Positions 7,426 through 16,501 of a DNA stretch of 64,000 bases are shown here, piece after piece. How positions within the stretch are numbered: position 1 is the stretch's first letter; every line of letters begins with the position of its first letter. This DNA comes from Planktothricoides raciborskii GIHE-MW2 (GTDB lineage: Bacteria; Cyanobacteriota; Cyanobacteriia; Cyanobacteriales; Laspinemataceae). The DNA lies in NCBI RefSeq assembly GCF_040564635.1, contig NZ_CP159837.1, forward strand, positions 1,801,001 through 1,865,000, in the 5' to 3' direction. Made by a program: the position numbers and the translations under genes. The notes under the pieces are model-generated. The model searched no databases, was not told where the DNA came from, and worked only from the letters and a program-made list of their open reading frames with translations.

Positions 7426-9734
7426 CGCGATCGACCCTGGGACCTGTCACCAATGGCAAAAAACAAAGGACAAATGACCAATGCCAATGCTGAAGGAATG
7501 AGGGGAACCCAGGTGCCTTGGAGGAATAGCACATAGCAGACAATATATAGAACCCCGATCGCAATGGCGATCGCCGCGATCGCCCATTCCCGGTTGCGGA
7601 TGCACAATGCGATCGCACTGCCCACCATTGACCACAGGCCCACCCAGATCGCTTCTCCCCACCAAACCCATACGCCGATTAGGGGACGACCGTCAAGGAC
7701 AGCACTGAGAATATGACTCACCATCTGCGCTTGCACCATCACTCCCGGTACTCGATCCGACGGAAATCGTCCGACGCTGTAGGGGGTGAAAAAACGTTTT
7801 GCGTTGACGCTGGTGGCGGTGAGACCGATAATTACAATTCGGTCTTTAACCAAATTCGGGTCAAAATCTCCCTGCAATACTTCCGTCAGAGTGACAGTTC
7901 TGGCAATGGGAAAAGAACGATAATTTAACATCATATACCAGCCGCCTCTACCGAGATTTTTGTATCCGCCACTATTCGGGTTCATTGGCTGAAAAATCGC
8001 TGAACCCAGTTGCACTGGATTATTTTGATTTCCTTGATAATTGGGTAAAATATTCTCATCTGCCAGATATTTTTCGGCTAATTTAAAGCTCAAAGAAAAG
8101 CGAGTGTTACAGCCCGATGTTTCTTTCATAAAGAATAAATGACGGCGCAAAATTCCATCAGAATCGGTGGCGACATCATCGAATCCTAAGCGATTTTTGG
8201 GCATAGCATCAGGAGAAGAAATCCCCGGTTCTGCCTTCCGGGGGAAGCTACAGACCGCAAATAAATTCTCTTGCTGCTGCATTTGTTTGCTTAATTCTGA
8301 ATCCACAGGATAGACGGGAAAATCTCGATAAATGGTTAAGCCGATCGCTCGCGGTTGATGCTGTTCTAATTTCTGCAACAGTTGGGCTAATGTTGCATCG
8401 GAAATCGGATATCTTTTCTGCAATTGTACGTCGGCTTCTGTAATTTCAACGATTAAAATCCGGGGGTCTGGTGGTTCTGGAGGACGCGATCGCATTAAGT
8501 GGTCATAAAGTCTCAATTCCGATCCTTGTAAAATTCCCAATTGGCGGATGATTAAAATCATCAAAGTTATCCCCAAACTGGTTAACCAAAAATGGCGATT
8601 TTGCAATTGGGAAAACCCCAGTTTTTTTGGGTGCGATTGCTGTGGCCAAACCATTGACAATTCGGCGGGATTTTGACAGATAATCGGCAACCAACTAGCA
8701 CAGGGGAAATTATCTTCTAAACCTTGCAACCGTTCTCGCGCTTGCCGCACCGCTAAATAAAAAGACAAACCACTAGAAAAAGCCTGAATAAATTGGACTA
8801 AAAATGCGTTAGCCACCCCATCCGCCACAGGTTCTCGCATCACAATAATTTGGGGAATATGTAAATCCGCTAATTCCGTGGCTAACCCCAACCCATCGCA
8901 AGAGTTAAAAATCGCCAGTTGTAATCCACGACTGATAGCGGTTTTTAGGGCTAATTTCAAATGAGAAATGCCGATTTTCTCCGTGGGATTAATGGCCAAT
9001 AAACCCCGGTGGCCATTTTCTTCACTCTCACTATGACCGGCAAAAAATAAAATATCCCAACCGCGATCGTCCCACAAATGTTCGTCAACTTCCTGACGGG
9101 AAGGTTTCACCAAAAAAACCGTTTCTGCATCGGCAATTTCTGACAAAACCTGGCGATCTGCTGCAATATCAAGGCCGTTATCATTGCCTAAAATGGCTAA
9201 AATTCTCGTAATTTTTCTTTGGTGTAACTTCTCCACTCGGCGATATTCAGGGGTACTTAAAGCTATTTCGGCTTTGGGATAATCTGACAAAAAATTCCAA
9301 AAATGCCAAGGTAAACGCCGCACCGATTCATCATCGGTTTCCAGAATTAATTGGATTTCGTCATTCTGGTGCAGATGCGATCGCAATTGGCGATCGATAT
9401 TTCTAAATTCCTCCGCATCCAGCCACTCATTAATAAGCTGAATATAACGCTGGCAAATATCCGCAAATTCCATCTCAGAAACATTGGTGATATCTTCGCG
9501 ATCGATTTTAATCCGGGGATGCCATCCGGGACGGCGATAAAGTGCTTGATAAATTAAATGCCATCGACGATAAATCCCATCTAATTCTACCCCTGGAGGT
9601 AAAGCCCCAGTAAATTTCAGGGGGCGGGGATTCTCCGGTTCCCAAAGTAGGGCAGTGACATGAGGAAAACCGGAGAGCAAATTGCCATATCCTAGATTAA
9701 TGACAACGATAGTTGATTTTTTGTGATTCGTCAT
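7419..9734 (-). CDS. CHAT domain - CHASE2 sensor membrane protein
   Basis: A 771-aa fusion. The N-terminal half is a CHAT (caspase-HetF-associated TPR) peptidase-like domain with a His-Cys pair: H234 in FFAGHSES and C279 in IFNSCDGLG. A transmembrane helix (about 384-403) leads into an extracytoplasmic CHASE2 sensor domain (about 405-690), closed by three C-terminal transmembrane helices. This suggests a membrane protein that senses an external signal through CHASE2 and controls a cytoplasmic caspase-like domain. It is third in a sigma factor - DUF1822 - CHAT/CHASE2 run, 13 bp after DUF1822. The C-terminal residues come from a repeat. Ligand and proteolytic target are unknown. Confidence 0.88.
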   Translation of the reverse strand: MTNHKKSTIVVINLGYGNLLSGFPHVTALLWEPENPRPLKFTGALPPGVELDGIYRRWHLIYQALYRRPGWHPRIKIDREDITNVSEMEFADICQRYIQLINEWLDAEEFRNIDRQLRSHLHQNDEIQLILETDDESVRRLPWHFWNFLSDYPKAEIALSTPEYRRVEKLHQRKITRILAILGNDNGLDIAADRQVLSEIADAETVFLVKPSRQEVDEHLWDDRGWDILFFAGHSESEENGHRGLLAINPTEKIGISHLKLALKTAISRGLQLAIFNSCDGLGLATELADLHIPQIIVMREPVADGVANAFLVQFIQAFSSGLSFYLAVRQARERLQGLEDNFPCASWLPIICQNPAELSMVWPQQSHPKKLGFSQLQNRHFWLTSLGITLMILIIRQLGILQGSELRLYDHLMRSRPPEPPDPRILIVEITEADVQLQKRYPISDATLAQLLQKLEQHQPRAIGLTIYRDFPVYPVDSELSKQMQQQENLFAVCSFPRKAEPGISSPDAMPKNRLGFDDVATDSDGILRRHLFFMKETSGCNTRFSLSFKLAEKYLADENILPNYQGNQNNPVQLGSAIFQPMNPNSGGYKNLGRGGWYMMLNYRSFPIARTVTLTEVLQGDFDPNLVKDRIVIIGLTATSVNAKRFFTPYSVGRFPSDRVPGVMVQAQMVSHILSAVLDGRPLIGVWVWWGEAIWVGLWSMVGSAIALCIRNREWAIAAIAIAIGVLYIVCYVLFLQGTWVPLIPSALALVICPLFFAIGDRSQGRSRK

Positions 9735-9747
9735 TAAATTTCAAAAT

Positions 9748-10743
9748 TCAAATTTCAAAATTCTCTACAATCATGGCATTTTCTAGGGCAACTTGAATCG
9801 AAAAACGTTCCCCCGGTTCACCCGTAAAGCGGGACAGTTGAATATAATTATCCTGACGGCGCGATCGCACTTCTTGCAAAATATCCCCCTCTATTGATAA
9901 TAATGCTAACCGCAAATTTGGCGGTAAATAAATTTCTCCATCAGGGGGATAAAGTCGCACTCTGACTGCTATATTATCAGATTCGGGTGTTAGCGCCACC
10001 AGCAATACGACCGTTTGACTGCCAAACTGCATTTGCAAATCAATCAATTTTGCTCGTTCTATATCCACCTCTTTATCTTGTGGAGAATTGCGGAAATTAT
10101 AGGCAATATTTTGATTGCTAAATATTGCGGCTAAATCCTGCCAATTTTCCCCAAATATGCCTTGCAACCACTCACTAAAGTTTACCAAATTATTCCCAGT
10201 AGGGACACGGCACGCCGTGTCCTGACTTGCTGCCTCATTAATTTCTGTGTTTTTACTCAGGCGCAATGCGGATAAAGTGGTTAGCAATGTTTCTAATGGT
10301 TGCAATTGAGTTAGGGGAACATATTCTGCTTCTATACTATTAATAAATCCCAAAATATTCGCGGCTTTAACCGAATCTTCAATTTGCACCACCACATAGC
10401 CAATGCGATCGCCCCAAACGTCCTGGGGAATTCGACAAATTTGCTGATTTTCGCGGATGGGACGACATTCGAGAACCCCCAATCCCGTCACCTGTAAATC
10501 TGCCACATCACTGCCTAAACGGGCGATCGGATTCCAACTATCTCCAGCATTGATTTTCGTAGAAATTCCCATCCACTGTAAATAATCATGCACCACACAA
10601 ACCGCCAGAGTATTAAAATAAACTTGTTCGGCTTTTTGGCGATTTGGTTGTTCCAAAGCAAATTGTTTGGCAAGGCGGCGCCAATTCCTGCCAATCAACA
10701 TAGGTAAAGCAAAATTTTCTATTTCTTGAGTGTTATAAATCAT
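9748..10743 (-). CDS. DUF1822 family protein
   Basis: A 331-aa soluble protein. Conserved parts include RRLAKQFALEQPNRQKAEQVYFNTLAVCVVHDYLQWMGI, WNPIARLGSDVADLQV and the C-terminal LRLALLSIEGDILQEVRSRRQDNYIQL, matching cyanobacterial DUF1822. The family typically sits between a small sigma factor and CHASE2/CHAT genes, as it does here (44 bp after sigma, 13 bp before CHAT-CHASE2). An anti-sigma or adaptor role is a guess from position. A palindromic repeat (10203-10222) lies in frame in a poorly conserved stretch and encodes part of SQDTACRVP. Confidence 0.85.
   Translation of the reverse strand: MIYNTQEIENFALPMLIGRNWRRLAKQFALEQPNRQKAEQVYFNTLAVCVVHDYLQWMGISTKINAGDSWNPIARLGSDVADLQVTGLGVLECRPIRENQQICRIPQDVWGDRIGYVVVQIEDSVKAANILGFINSIEAEYVPLTQLQPLETLLTTLSALRLSKNTEINEAASQDTACRVPTGNNLVNFSEWLQGIFGENWQDLAAIFSNQNIAYNFRNSPQDKEVDIERAKLIDLQMQFGSQTVVLLVALTPESDNIAVRVRLYPPDGEIYLPPNLRLALLSIEGDILQEVRSRRQDNYIQLSRFTGEPGERFSIQVALENAMIVENFEI
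10199..10225. repeat. REP-like palindrome inside the DUF1822 coding sequence
   Basis: GTAGGGACACGGC followed by GCCGTGTCC forms a 9-bp perfect stem. The same palindrome occurs outside genes at about 3955-3985 and, degenerate, near 52005. Here it is in frame and translated. Confidence 0.75.
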
Positions 10744-10787
10744 AATTTGTTATTGGTTGTTTGTTGGTGGTTGGTTAACGAACCTCT

Positions 10788-11429
10788 TTATAGATATCCT
10801 GTCGATTCGCCAAATTTACGCAATTTTGGCATACATTTCCGCTGATAAAAGCTGCTGAGGCTAGAACTTGGCAACCCCAACTCGGCAGAAAGTTCCCTCC
10901 AGGTGGTTTCGGGGGGCAAACGCCGTAAAATTAACAGTTGGCAGGTGACATCTTCTCGACCGGGAATATGAACGCGCTGCAATTCGCCCTCTGGGTCAGT
11001 TTCCGCCCACTCGCGGGTGGCTTGCAGGATCGGCGGGATATCTGGGGGGGCTTCAAAGGTGTCCAAAAACGTCAGGGTGTCATCGTCATCTAACCCTTGT
11101 GAAGCGGAAACCATTTGTTGTTTCTGTTTTTGCTCTTTAATCGCCCTATCTTTTAGGCGCATTTTTAGGTAAACATTCAGCCAAGTGGTGATGCTACTGC
11201 GATCGGGGTCATATTTATCTTTCGCTGTGGTGGCTTCACATAAATTTACGCAAAAATATAGCCAAGTTTGTTGCCATACTTCTTCATAATAAAGAGTATC
11301 TTCTCGCCATAGCTTGCCTGACTTAACAATCAGTCGGTACAGTTGAGTTAACCCTCGCTGGCGTTCAACGCTTCTGGGAGGGTGGCGACAAGTCTCGGTA
11401 ATTAGCGATTGTAATTGGTCATTAATCAT
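10788..11429 (-). CDS. Small sigma-70 family factor
   Basis: A 213-aa sigma factor without a region 1. Region 2 is visible around WQQTWLYFCVNLCE and YDPDRSSITTWLNVYLKMRLKDR. Region 4 has the HTH TTWRELSAELGLPSSSLSSFYQRKCMPKL. An acidic linker (DDDDTLTFLDTFEAPPD) separates them. It heads the operon with DUF1822 and CHAT-CHASE2. Its ATG lies only nine bases from the ATG of the divergent TPR-CHAT gene, so one narrow region must serve both. It probably drives transcription of its own locus or stress genes; that is inference. Confidence 0.88.
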   Translation of the reverse strand: MINDQLQSLITETCRHPPRSVERQRGLTQLYRLIVKSGKLWREDTLYYEEVWQQTWLYFCVNLCEATTAKDKYDPDRSSITTWLNVYLKMRLKDRAIKEQKQKQQMVSASQGLDDDDTLTFLDTFEAPPDIPPILQATREWAETDPEGELQRVHIPGREDVTCQLLILRRLPPETTWRELSAELGLPSSSLSSFYQRKCMPKLRKFGESTGYL

Positions 11430-11438
11430 TTAACTAAA

Positions 11439-13937
11439 ATGCCTCTAAAAAACATTTCGTCCTGTCTTTTCCTCGTTGCGTCGATCGCTATGGGTGAACT
11501 TGAGTTTATCAAATTTTCTTCGTTCCGGGTAGGAGGGTTGCCAGTTTTGGCACAAGAAAGGGGAGAAAGTCCTGCCAGTGAAGCGATACAACTGTACGAT
11601 CGCGGTGATGAACAGGTCGATCGCGGTGAATTGAAAGAAGCGTTGGCAACGTTCGATCGCGCTTTGCAAATGGCGCGGGTTGAGGGCGATCGCCAACTAG
11701 AAGCGGTGATATTAAATGATATCGGTGTTGTGCATCGCAATTTGGGCAACTATCCCCTGGCTGGGCAATTTTTAAACCAAGCTTTAACCATTCGCCAAAA
11801 TATTAACGACCCACAGGGAATTGGCCAAAGTTTGATGAATTTGGGGGCGCTTGCTTCATCTCAAGCTGACTATCCCAAAGCCCTTAATTTTTATCAGCAA
11901 GCATTGGATATTTTGCCAGCCGAAGAATCCTATGGTTCCGCCATCATTCTCAATAATATGGGAGAAATTTATCGCGGGTTAGGACAACCGAAAAAAGCCC
12001 TGACTTCTTTTCAAGCAGCCTTACCGCTGTTTGAACAAGAGGAAAACGCTTTCGCCGTGGGAATTACTCTCAGTAATATTGGCGCAGTTTATCATGCTCT
12101 CGGTGACTATTCCCAAGCTTTAGAATTCTATGAAAAAGGGTTAGCGATCGCCACCGAAATCGAAGATGCCGTGGGAATTGGTCAAACCTTGCTAAATATG
12201 GGCGCGGTTTATGAGAAATTAGCCAACTATTCCCAAGCCTTGCAATTGTATAACCAAGGATTAGAAATGATGACTGCGATCGGGGATGAAGATGCGATCG
12301 GTCAAGCTTTGAATAACATCGGTTCAGTTCACCGACTGATGGGGGACTATTCCCAAGCGTTAGAATTTTACGATCGCGCCTTAGAAATTCGGCAAAAGTT
12401 AGCAAATCAAGCGGGGATTGCTGTCACCCTGAATAATAAAGGAGTCGCCTTATTTGAAGCCGGACAAATCGCCGAATCTACACAAACCTTATACGCGGCA
12501 ATTGACGCCTTAGAATCTCTGCGACCGGGCTTAAGCGATTTGAACAAAGTCTCAATATTCGATAAATATCGGTCTAGTTATAGCATACTTCAAAAAGCAT
12601 TAATTAGCCAAAATAAACCGGAAATTGCCTTAGAAATTGCCGAAAGAGGTCGCGCCCGGGCTTTTCTGGAATTAATCGCCCAAAAGCTATCTCCAGAAGC
12701 GGTGCAAGAATATGCCCAAAAACAAAATATTGTAACCACGATTTCCGATATTAAAAAAGTGGCAGCAGAGCAAAATGCCACCCTCGTTGAATATTCTATT
12801 ATTAGCGAGAATTTAGGCCAAAATTCCGCTTTATTTATTTGGGTCGTAAAGCCTACAGGGGATATTACGTTTCGGGAAGTTGATTTAAGCCAATTAGAAA
12901 AGTATCGGGATAATTTAGTGCCGTTTTTGGCTACGGGGGAAAGTGACTCAGAACCGGAAACCTTATTAACGGCTTTAGTGCGGGGAACTCGCGAGAATAT
13001 AACGGAAACTCTGCCCAGCATTCCCGCCGGTGGAGTGAGCGATTTAAAATTAAATAAGCTGCACGATTTACTGATAAAACCGATTGCCGATTTACTGCCC
13101 ATTAATCCAGAAGACAAGGTGATATTTATCCCCCACGAGGAGTTATTTTTTGTGCCGTTTCCGGCGCTAGTAGATGAAAGCGATCGCTATTTAATTGAAA
13201 AGCATACCATTCTCACAGCACCAGCAATTCAGGTGTTAAAATTGACTCGTCAACTGGCACAAAATCGAACAATTAACAATGCAAATAACAATATAAATAA
13301 CCCCACAAATGCTTTAGTGGTGGGCAATCCAGTCATGCCGAAATTGTCGGAAGAAGGAGCAGAGCCATTGCCTAATTTACCCGCTGCCGAAGCAGAAGCG
13401 ATCGCGATCGCCTCTATGTTGAATACCCAGCCTTTAATTGGCAGTGCAGCGACCAAAGCAGCGGTTTTGCAACGTATCGGTTCGGCAGCGATCGTGCATT
13501 TGGCAACCCACGGGTTTTTGGCTGATTTTACTGAGTCTGGTTCTGGTTTTTTGGGGGCGATCGCACTAACCCCAAGCGAAGGCGATCGCGGGTTTCTTAC
13601 TTCTGAGGAAGTCATGGGATTAAATTTAACAGCTTCCCTGGTAGTTTTAAGTGCTTGCAACACAGGTGGCGGCAAAATTACTGGTGATGGCATTATTGGA
13701 TTATCTCGTGCATTTATCGGTGCGGGGGCTGAAAGTGCGATCGTCTCTTTATGGCAAGCAGACGATGAGGCAAGCGCAAAATTAATGCAGGAATTTTATC
13801 GAATTTTGCCCCAAACGGGCGATCGGGCAGTGGCTTTGCGGCAAGCAATGCTGACGACAATGCAACAATACTCTCAACCAAAAAATTGGGCAGCTTTTAC
13901 TCTTATGGGCGAATCTGTGAATAAATCTGTAAAATAG
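11439..13937 (+). CDS. TPR-CHAT caspase-like protein, exported
   Basis: An 832-aa protein from the ATG at 11439; an upstream in-frame TTG would overlap the divergent gene further. It has an N-terminal hydrophobic/signal segment with possible cleavage after LPVLA, about seven TPR units (residues ~45-360, recurrent NNIGSVH..GDYSQALEFY), a linker, then a C-terminal CHAT domain. H691 (ATHGF) and C740 (SACNTG) form the caspase-like dyad, and both are present. DUF928/sigma neighbours support membership of a known cyanobacterial CHAT neighbourhood. Proposed roles are protein-sensing proteolysis or regulated cell death; the target is unknown. Confidence 0.88.
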   Translation: MPLKNISSCLFLVASIAMGELEFIKFSSFRVGGLPVLAQERGESPASEAIQLYDRGDEQVDRGELKEALATFDRALQMARVEGDRQLEAVILNDIGVVHRNLGNYPLAGQFLNQALTIRQNINDPQGIGQSLMNLGALASSQADYPKALNFYQQALDILPAEESYGSAIILNNMGEIYRGLGQPKKALTSFQAALPLFEQEENAFAVGITLSNIGAVYHALGDYSQALEFYEKGLAIATEIEDAVGIGQTLLNMGAVYEKLANYSQALQLYNQGLEMMTAIGDEDAIGQALNNIGSVHRLMGDYSQALEFYDRALEIRQKLANQAGIAVTLNNKGVALFEAGQIAESTQTLYAAIDALESLRPGLSDLNKVSIFDKYRSSYSILQKALISQNKPEIALEIAERGRARAFLELIAQKLSPEAVQEYAQKQNIVTTISDIKKVAAEQNATLVEYSIISENLGQNSALFIWVVKPTGDITFREVDLSQLEKYRDNLVPFLATGESDSEPETLLTALVRGTRENITETLPSIPAGGVSDLKLNKLHDLLIKPIADLLPINPEDKVIFIPHEELFFVPFPALVDESDRYLIEKHTILTAPAIQVLKLTRQLAQNRTINNANNNINNPTNALVVGNPVMPKLSEEGAEPLPNLPAAEAEAIAIASMLNTQPLIGSAATKAAVLQRIGSAAIVHLATHGFLADFTESGSGFLGAIALTPSEGDRGFLTSEEVMGLNLTASLVVLSACNTGGGKITGDGIIGLSRAFIGAGAESAIVSLWQADDEASAKLMQEFYRILPQTGDRAVALRQAMLTTMQQYSQPKNWAAFTLMGESVNKSVK

Positions 13938-13973
13938 AAATAGCGCATAAATTATCGATGAGGTATCCAGAAA

Positions 13974-14564
13974 ATGATTGCACTTTCTGATTCATGGCGG
14001 ATGACCGCAGAAGAATACCTAGAATGGGAAGCATTGCAGGATCTACGTTACGAGTTAATTGATGGGGATGTGGTGGCAATGACTGGCGGCACGATCGCCC
14101 ATAATGATATTGCCCTCAATCTTAATGATAAATTACGTTCTGCTTTGCGTCCCAAAGGTTGCCGAGTCAATGTGGCAGATGTGAAAGTAAACGTAGAGGC
14201 AACGGGGAATTACTTTTATCCCGATTTGGTAGTTAGTTGCGACGATCGCGATCGCGAAGCCACCAAAGAAATCCTATTTCCCGGATTATTAGTCGAAGTA
14301 TTGTCCCCTAGAACCGAGGCCAAAGATCGGGGGAAAAAATGGCAAAACTATCGGCAAATTCCCACCTTAATTGAGTATGTGCTGATTAACTGCGATCGCC
14401 CATTAGTCGAGTGTTTTCGCCGCCGCGATCGACTGTGGATTTATCAAACTTTTGGGGTTGGGGAAGTTTTGGACTTGGAAAGTGTCGGAGTATCCATAGC
14501 CGTTGACGATTTATATGATGGGGTGACAATTGAGGAAAATCAAGATGAATCTGTTGATAAGTAA
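13974..14564 (+). CDS. Uma2 family (DUF820) restriction-endonuclease-like protein
   Basis: A 196-aa protein with the Uma2 signature: MTAEEYLEWEALQDLRYELIDGDVV, then YFYPDLVVSCDDRD, GLLVEVLSPRTEAKDRGKKW and NYRQIPTLIEYVLI. The PD-(D/E)xK residues (the D of YPDLVV and the E of LLVEVLSP) are intact. These are abundant in cyanobacteria and often near mobile DNA; function is mostly unproven, though the fold is that of a nuclease. It starts 36 bp after the TPR-CHAT gene on the same strand. Confidence 0.88.
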   Translation: MIALSDSWRMTAEEYLEWEALQDLRYELIDGDVVAMTGGTIAHNDIALNLNDKLRSALRPKGCRVNVADVKVNVEATGNYFYPDLVVSCDDRDREATKEILFPGLLVEVLSPRTEAKDRGKKWQNYRQIPTLIEYVLINCDRPLVECFRRRDRLWIYQTFGVGEVLDLESVGVSIAVDDLYDGVTIEENQDESVDK

Positions 14565-14571
14565 CATTAGA

Positions 14572-14766
14572 AAGAAACCGGGTTTCTGTGGTGGATATTA
14601 TCGTTAACTGTGGAGTTACAAAAAGAAACCCGGTTTCTCACACCCCACGAATAACTAAGAAACCGGGTTTCTGTGGTGGATATGTAGGGGCGAATGTGGT
14701 GGATATGTAGGGGCGAATGGCCATTCGCCCCTACTGTGGAATACAAAAAAAACCCGGTTTCTGAAA
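14572..14766. repeat. Two R1 copies, one with a nested palindrome
   Basis: A full R1 copy spans 14572-14637. A second begins at about 14659; its centre holds a duplicated GTGGTGGATATGTAGGGGCGAA segment with a GTAGGGGCGAATGGCCATTC-type palindrome. This sits directly upstream of cassette B. Confidence 0.82.
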
Positions 14767-14806
14767 CCTATCATGCCTATTTCCTACTTTTTTATCCTAA
14801 TTCAGC

Positions 14807-14848
14807 TATAATAATAAATAGAAGATTACCAAGCGAAGGTAATAGAAA
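14807..14848 (+). promoter_or_regulatory. -10 box and 5' UTR hairpin of cassette B
   Basis: TATAAT at 14807-14812 and the ATTACC/GGTAAT hairpin (14825-14830 with 14838-14843) repeat the leader of cassette A at the same distance from the start codon. The upstream CCTACTTTTTTATCC stretch is intact here and provides the unoccupied version of the MITE site found in cassette D. Confidence 0.55.
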
Positions 14849-15169
14849 ATGAGCAAAATATCTGAAAATCATCGCCAAGCGCGTCTAGGTCGAGTATTTC
14901 CAGAACGCCAACGTTCCCCAGAAGAACTCGCCCAACGCAAGGCGGAAATGCAAGCATTAATGAAGCGTTGTGACGAAATTTTCGAGGCAGCTAAACCAAA
15001 ACTAATCGATGATTATTACGACTGGTATATGGTCATCGAACCGGAAAGCGGGGACTATTTTATCGATAAAGATGACAAGGTTGCCGAACAAAAAGCCGAT
15101 GAAAAATACCCCAATGCTCGGTGTGTGGTTTACTGCGTGAATGAAACCGGAGCCTGTTATCGAGCATGA
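14849..15169 (+). CDS. Cassette B, protein 1: small acidic conserved protein
   Basis: A 106-aa paralogue of the 150-467 product, identical over most of its length. Differences are an inserted residue near position 8, Tyr for Phe in DWYMVIEP, and FIDKDDKVAEQKADEKYP in place of the A version. It overlaps the protease gene by ATGA. Base identity to copy A extends through the leader, indicating a recent duplication or gene conversion. Function is unknown. Confidence 0.75.
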   Translation: MSKISENHRQARLGRVFPERQRSPEELAQRKAEMQALMKRCDEIFEAAKPKLIDDYYDWYMVIEPESGDYFIDKDDKVAEQKADEKYPNARCVVYCVNETGACYRA

Positions 15170-15531
15170 TTACCGGAGAGTTTAACCATAAGGGAGAATT
15201 AGTGTTTGAAATTGCTTTAATTGCAGCCGATGAAACTGATTGGCAAGTTCAGGCAATTTTCGATACAGGTTTTAATGATTGGCTGTTGATGAATAACGAA
15301 GATGCTGATAATTTAGGGTGGTTGCAACGGCGAAAACCCAGAAAAGTTAAAACAGCAGCAGGGACAGTCTTTTTTAATGTCTACGAGGGGATTATACTCA
15401 TCGATCAAGAGGAGTTAATTATTCCCGTTTTGGGTGGCGATGACATTAAAGAAATTCTCCTGGGGGTGCGTTGGTTGCAATTGAAGCGACTGATTGCCGA
15501 TTATTCTGGCGGAGTTTTGACTTTGGATTAA
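15166..15531 (+). CDS. Cassette B, protein 2: retropepsin-like aspartic protease
   Basis: A 121-aa copy with DTG at 33-35 and the ILLGVRWL motif intact. It differs from copy A at scattered positions (FNDWLL, DADNLGWLQRRKPRKVKTAAG). The stop codon TAA is followed immediately by an R1 left end, so R1 begins exactly at the end of the coding region. It is probably functional, since no frame damage is seen. Confidence 0.72.
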   Translation: MITGEFNHKGELVFEIALIAADETDWQVQAIFDTGFNDWLLMNNEDADNLGWLQRRKPRKVKTAAGTVFFNVYEGIILIDQEELIIPVLGGDDIKEILLGVRWLQLKRLIADYSGGVLTLD

Positions 15532-15532
15532 A

Positions 15533-15616
15533 AGAAACCGGGTTTCTGTAGTGAATATGTAGGGGCGAATGCGAGAACGCCCCTACTGTAGAATACAAAA
15601 AAAACCCGGTTTCTGA
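15533..15616. repeat. R1 copy with nested GTAGGGGCG palindrome
   Basis: A full R1 copy abuts the stop codon of cassette B. Its centre carries the same GTAGGGGCGAATGCGAGAACG palindrome family as the copy at 857-940. Confidence 0.85.
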
Positions 15617-15720
15617 AACTTATCAGAGAGCGATCGCCTATTTCATTTATTAATTAAATTTAACCTAACTTTCCTCAGATTTACTAAAATTAAGTTACAA
15701 TAACAAATATAAGATTATTT

Positions 15721-16056
15721 TTGGAGGATAAAAAAATGATTAACACCTCAGAAACTCACTTCAACCCTCGTCTAGGTAAAGTCTTTCCTGGTCGCGAGCC
15801 AACTCCCGAAGAAATTGAGAAAGTCGAAGCAGAAATGCAAGCTTTAATGAAGCGGTGTGACGAAATTTTCGAGGCAGCTAAACCAAAACTAATCGATGAT
15901 TACTACGATTGGTATATGGTCATCGAACCGGAAAGCGGGGATTATTTTATCGATAAAGATGACAAGGTGGCCATTCAGAAAGCCCGTGAAAAACACCAGG
16001 ACACCTGGTGTGCAGTTTACGGTATTAATGAAACAGGAGCTTGTTGTCGGGTATGA
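15721..16056 (+). CDS. Cassette C, protein 1: small acidic conserved protein
   Basis: A 111-aa annotation from the first in-frame start; the better start is the ATG at 15736 (106 aa), preceded by a clear GGAGG Shine-Dalgarno. The N-terminus (MINTSETHFNPRLGKVFPGREPTPEEIEKVEAEMQ) differs strongly from copies A and B. From EMQALMKRCDEIF on it is nearly identical, so the gene is a mosaic. The upstream region matches cassette E and not A, B or D. It overlaps the following, broken, protease gene by ATGA. Confidence 0.7.
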   Translation: MEDKKMINTSETHFNPRLGKVFPGREPTPEEIEKVEAEMQALMKRCDEIFEAAKPKLIDDYYDWYMVIEPESGDYFIDKDDKVAIQKAREKHQDTWCAVYGINETGACCRV

Positions 16057-16418
16057 TTACCGGAGAGTTTAACCACAAGGGAGAGTTAGTCTTTTAAATT
16101 GGTTTAATTGCAGCAGATGAAACTGATTTTCCAGTTCAGGCAATTTTTGATACAGGCTTCAATGATTGGCTGCTGATGAATAACCAAGATGCGAAGGATT
16201 TAGGGTGGTTACAAAAACCAAAACCTAGAAGAAGTCAAACAGCAGGAGGAATAGTATTTTTTAATGTTTACGAGGGAATTGTGGCGATCGATGGGGAGGA
16301 ATTTACCATTCCTGTTTTAGCAGGTTCTCGCGTGAAAGAAATTCTCTTGGGTGTGCGTTGGTTGCAATTTAAGCGACTGATTGCCGATTATTCAGGCGGA
16401 GTTTTGACTTTGGATTAA
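16053..16418 (+). pseudogene. Cassette C, protein 2: retropepsin-like gene broken by a nonsense codon
   Basis: The frame starts like the intact copies (MITGEFNHKGELVF), then reads TAA where the others have GAA for Glu15, a single G-to-T change. Downstream the frame is open to the end, with DTGFNDWLLMN and ILLGVRWL preserved. A restart at the ATG at 16176 would give only the last 80 residues, beginning after the catalytic DTG, so it cannot be active. All other codons look maintained, so the loss appears recent; readthrough or sequencing error are alternatives. Confidence 0.8.
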
Positions 16419-16419
16419 A

Positions 16420-16484
16420 AGAAACCGGGTTTCTGTGGTGGATATTATCATTAACTGTGGAGTCAAAAAAGAAACCCGGTTTCT
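16420..16484. repeat. R1 copy abutting cassette C
   Basis: A full R1 copy begins at the stop codon of cassette C and has the standard centre (ATTATCATTAACTGTGG). Confidence 0.88.
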
Positions 16485-16501
16485 CACACCCATTATGCCT
16501 A

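Noticed and set aside
13250-13693. Antisense frames in the TPR-CHAT, sigma and ATP synthase genes
   Set aside because: Long antisense frames are expected in GC-balanced, strongly coding genes. They have no ribosome sites or family motifs.
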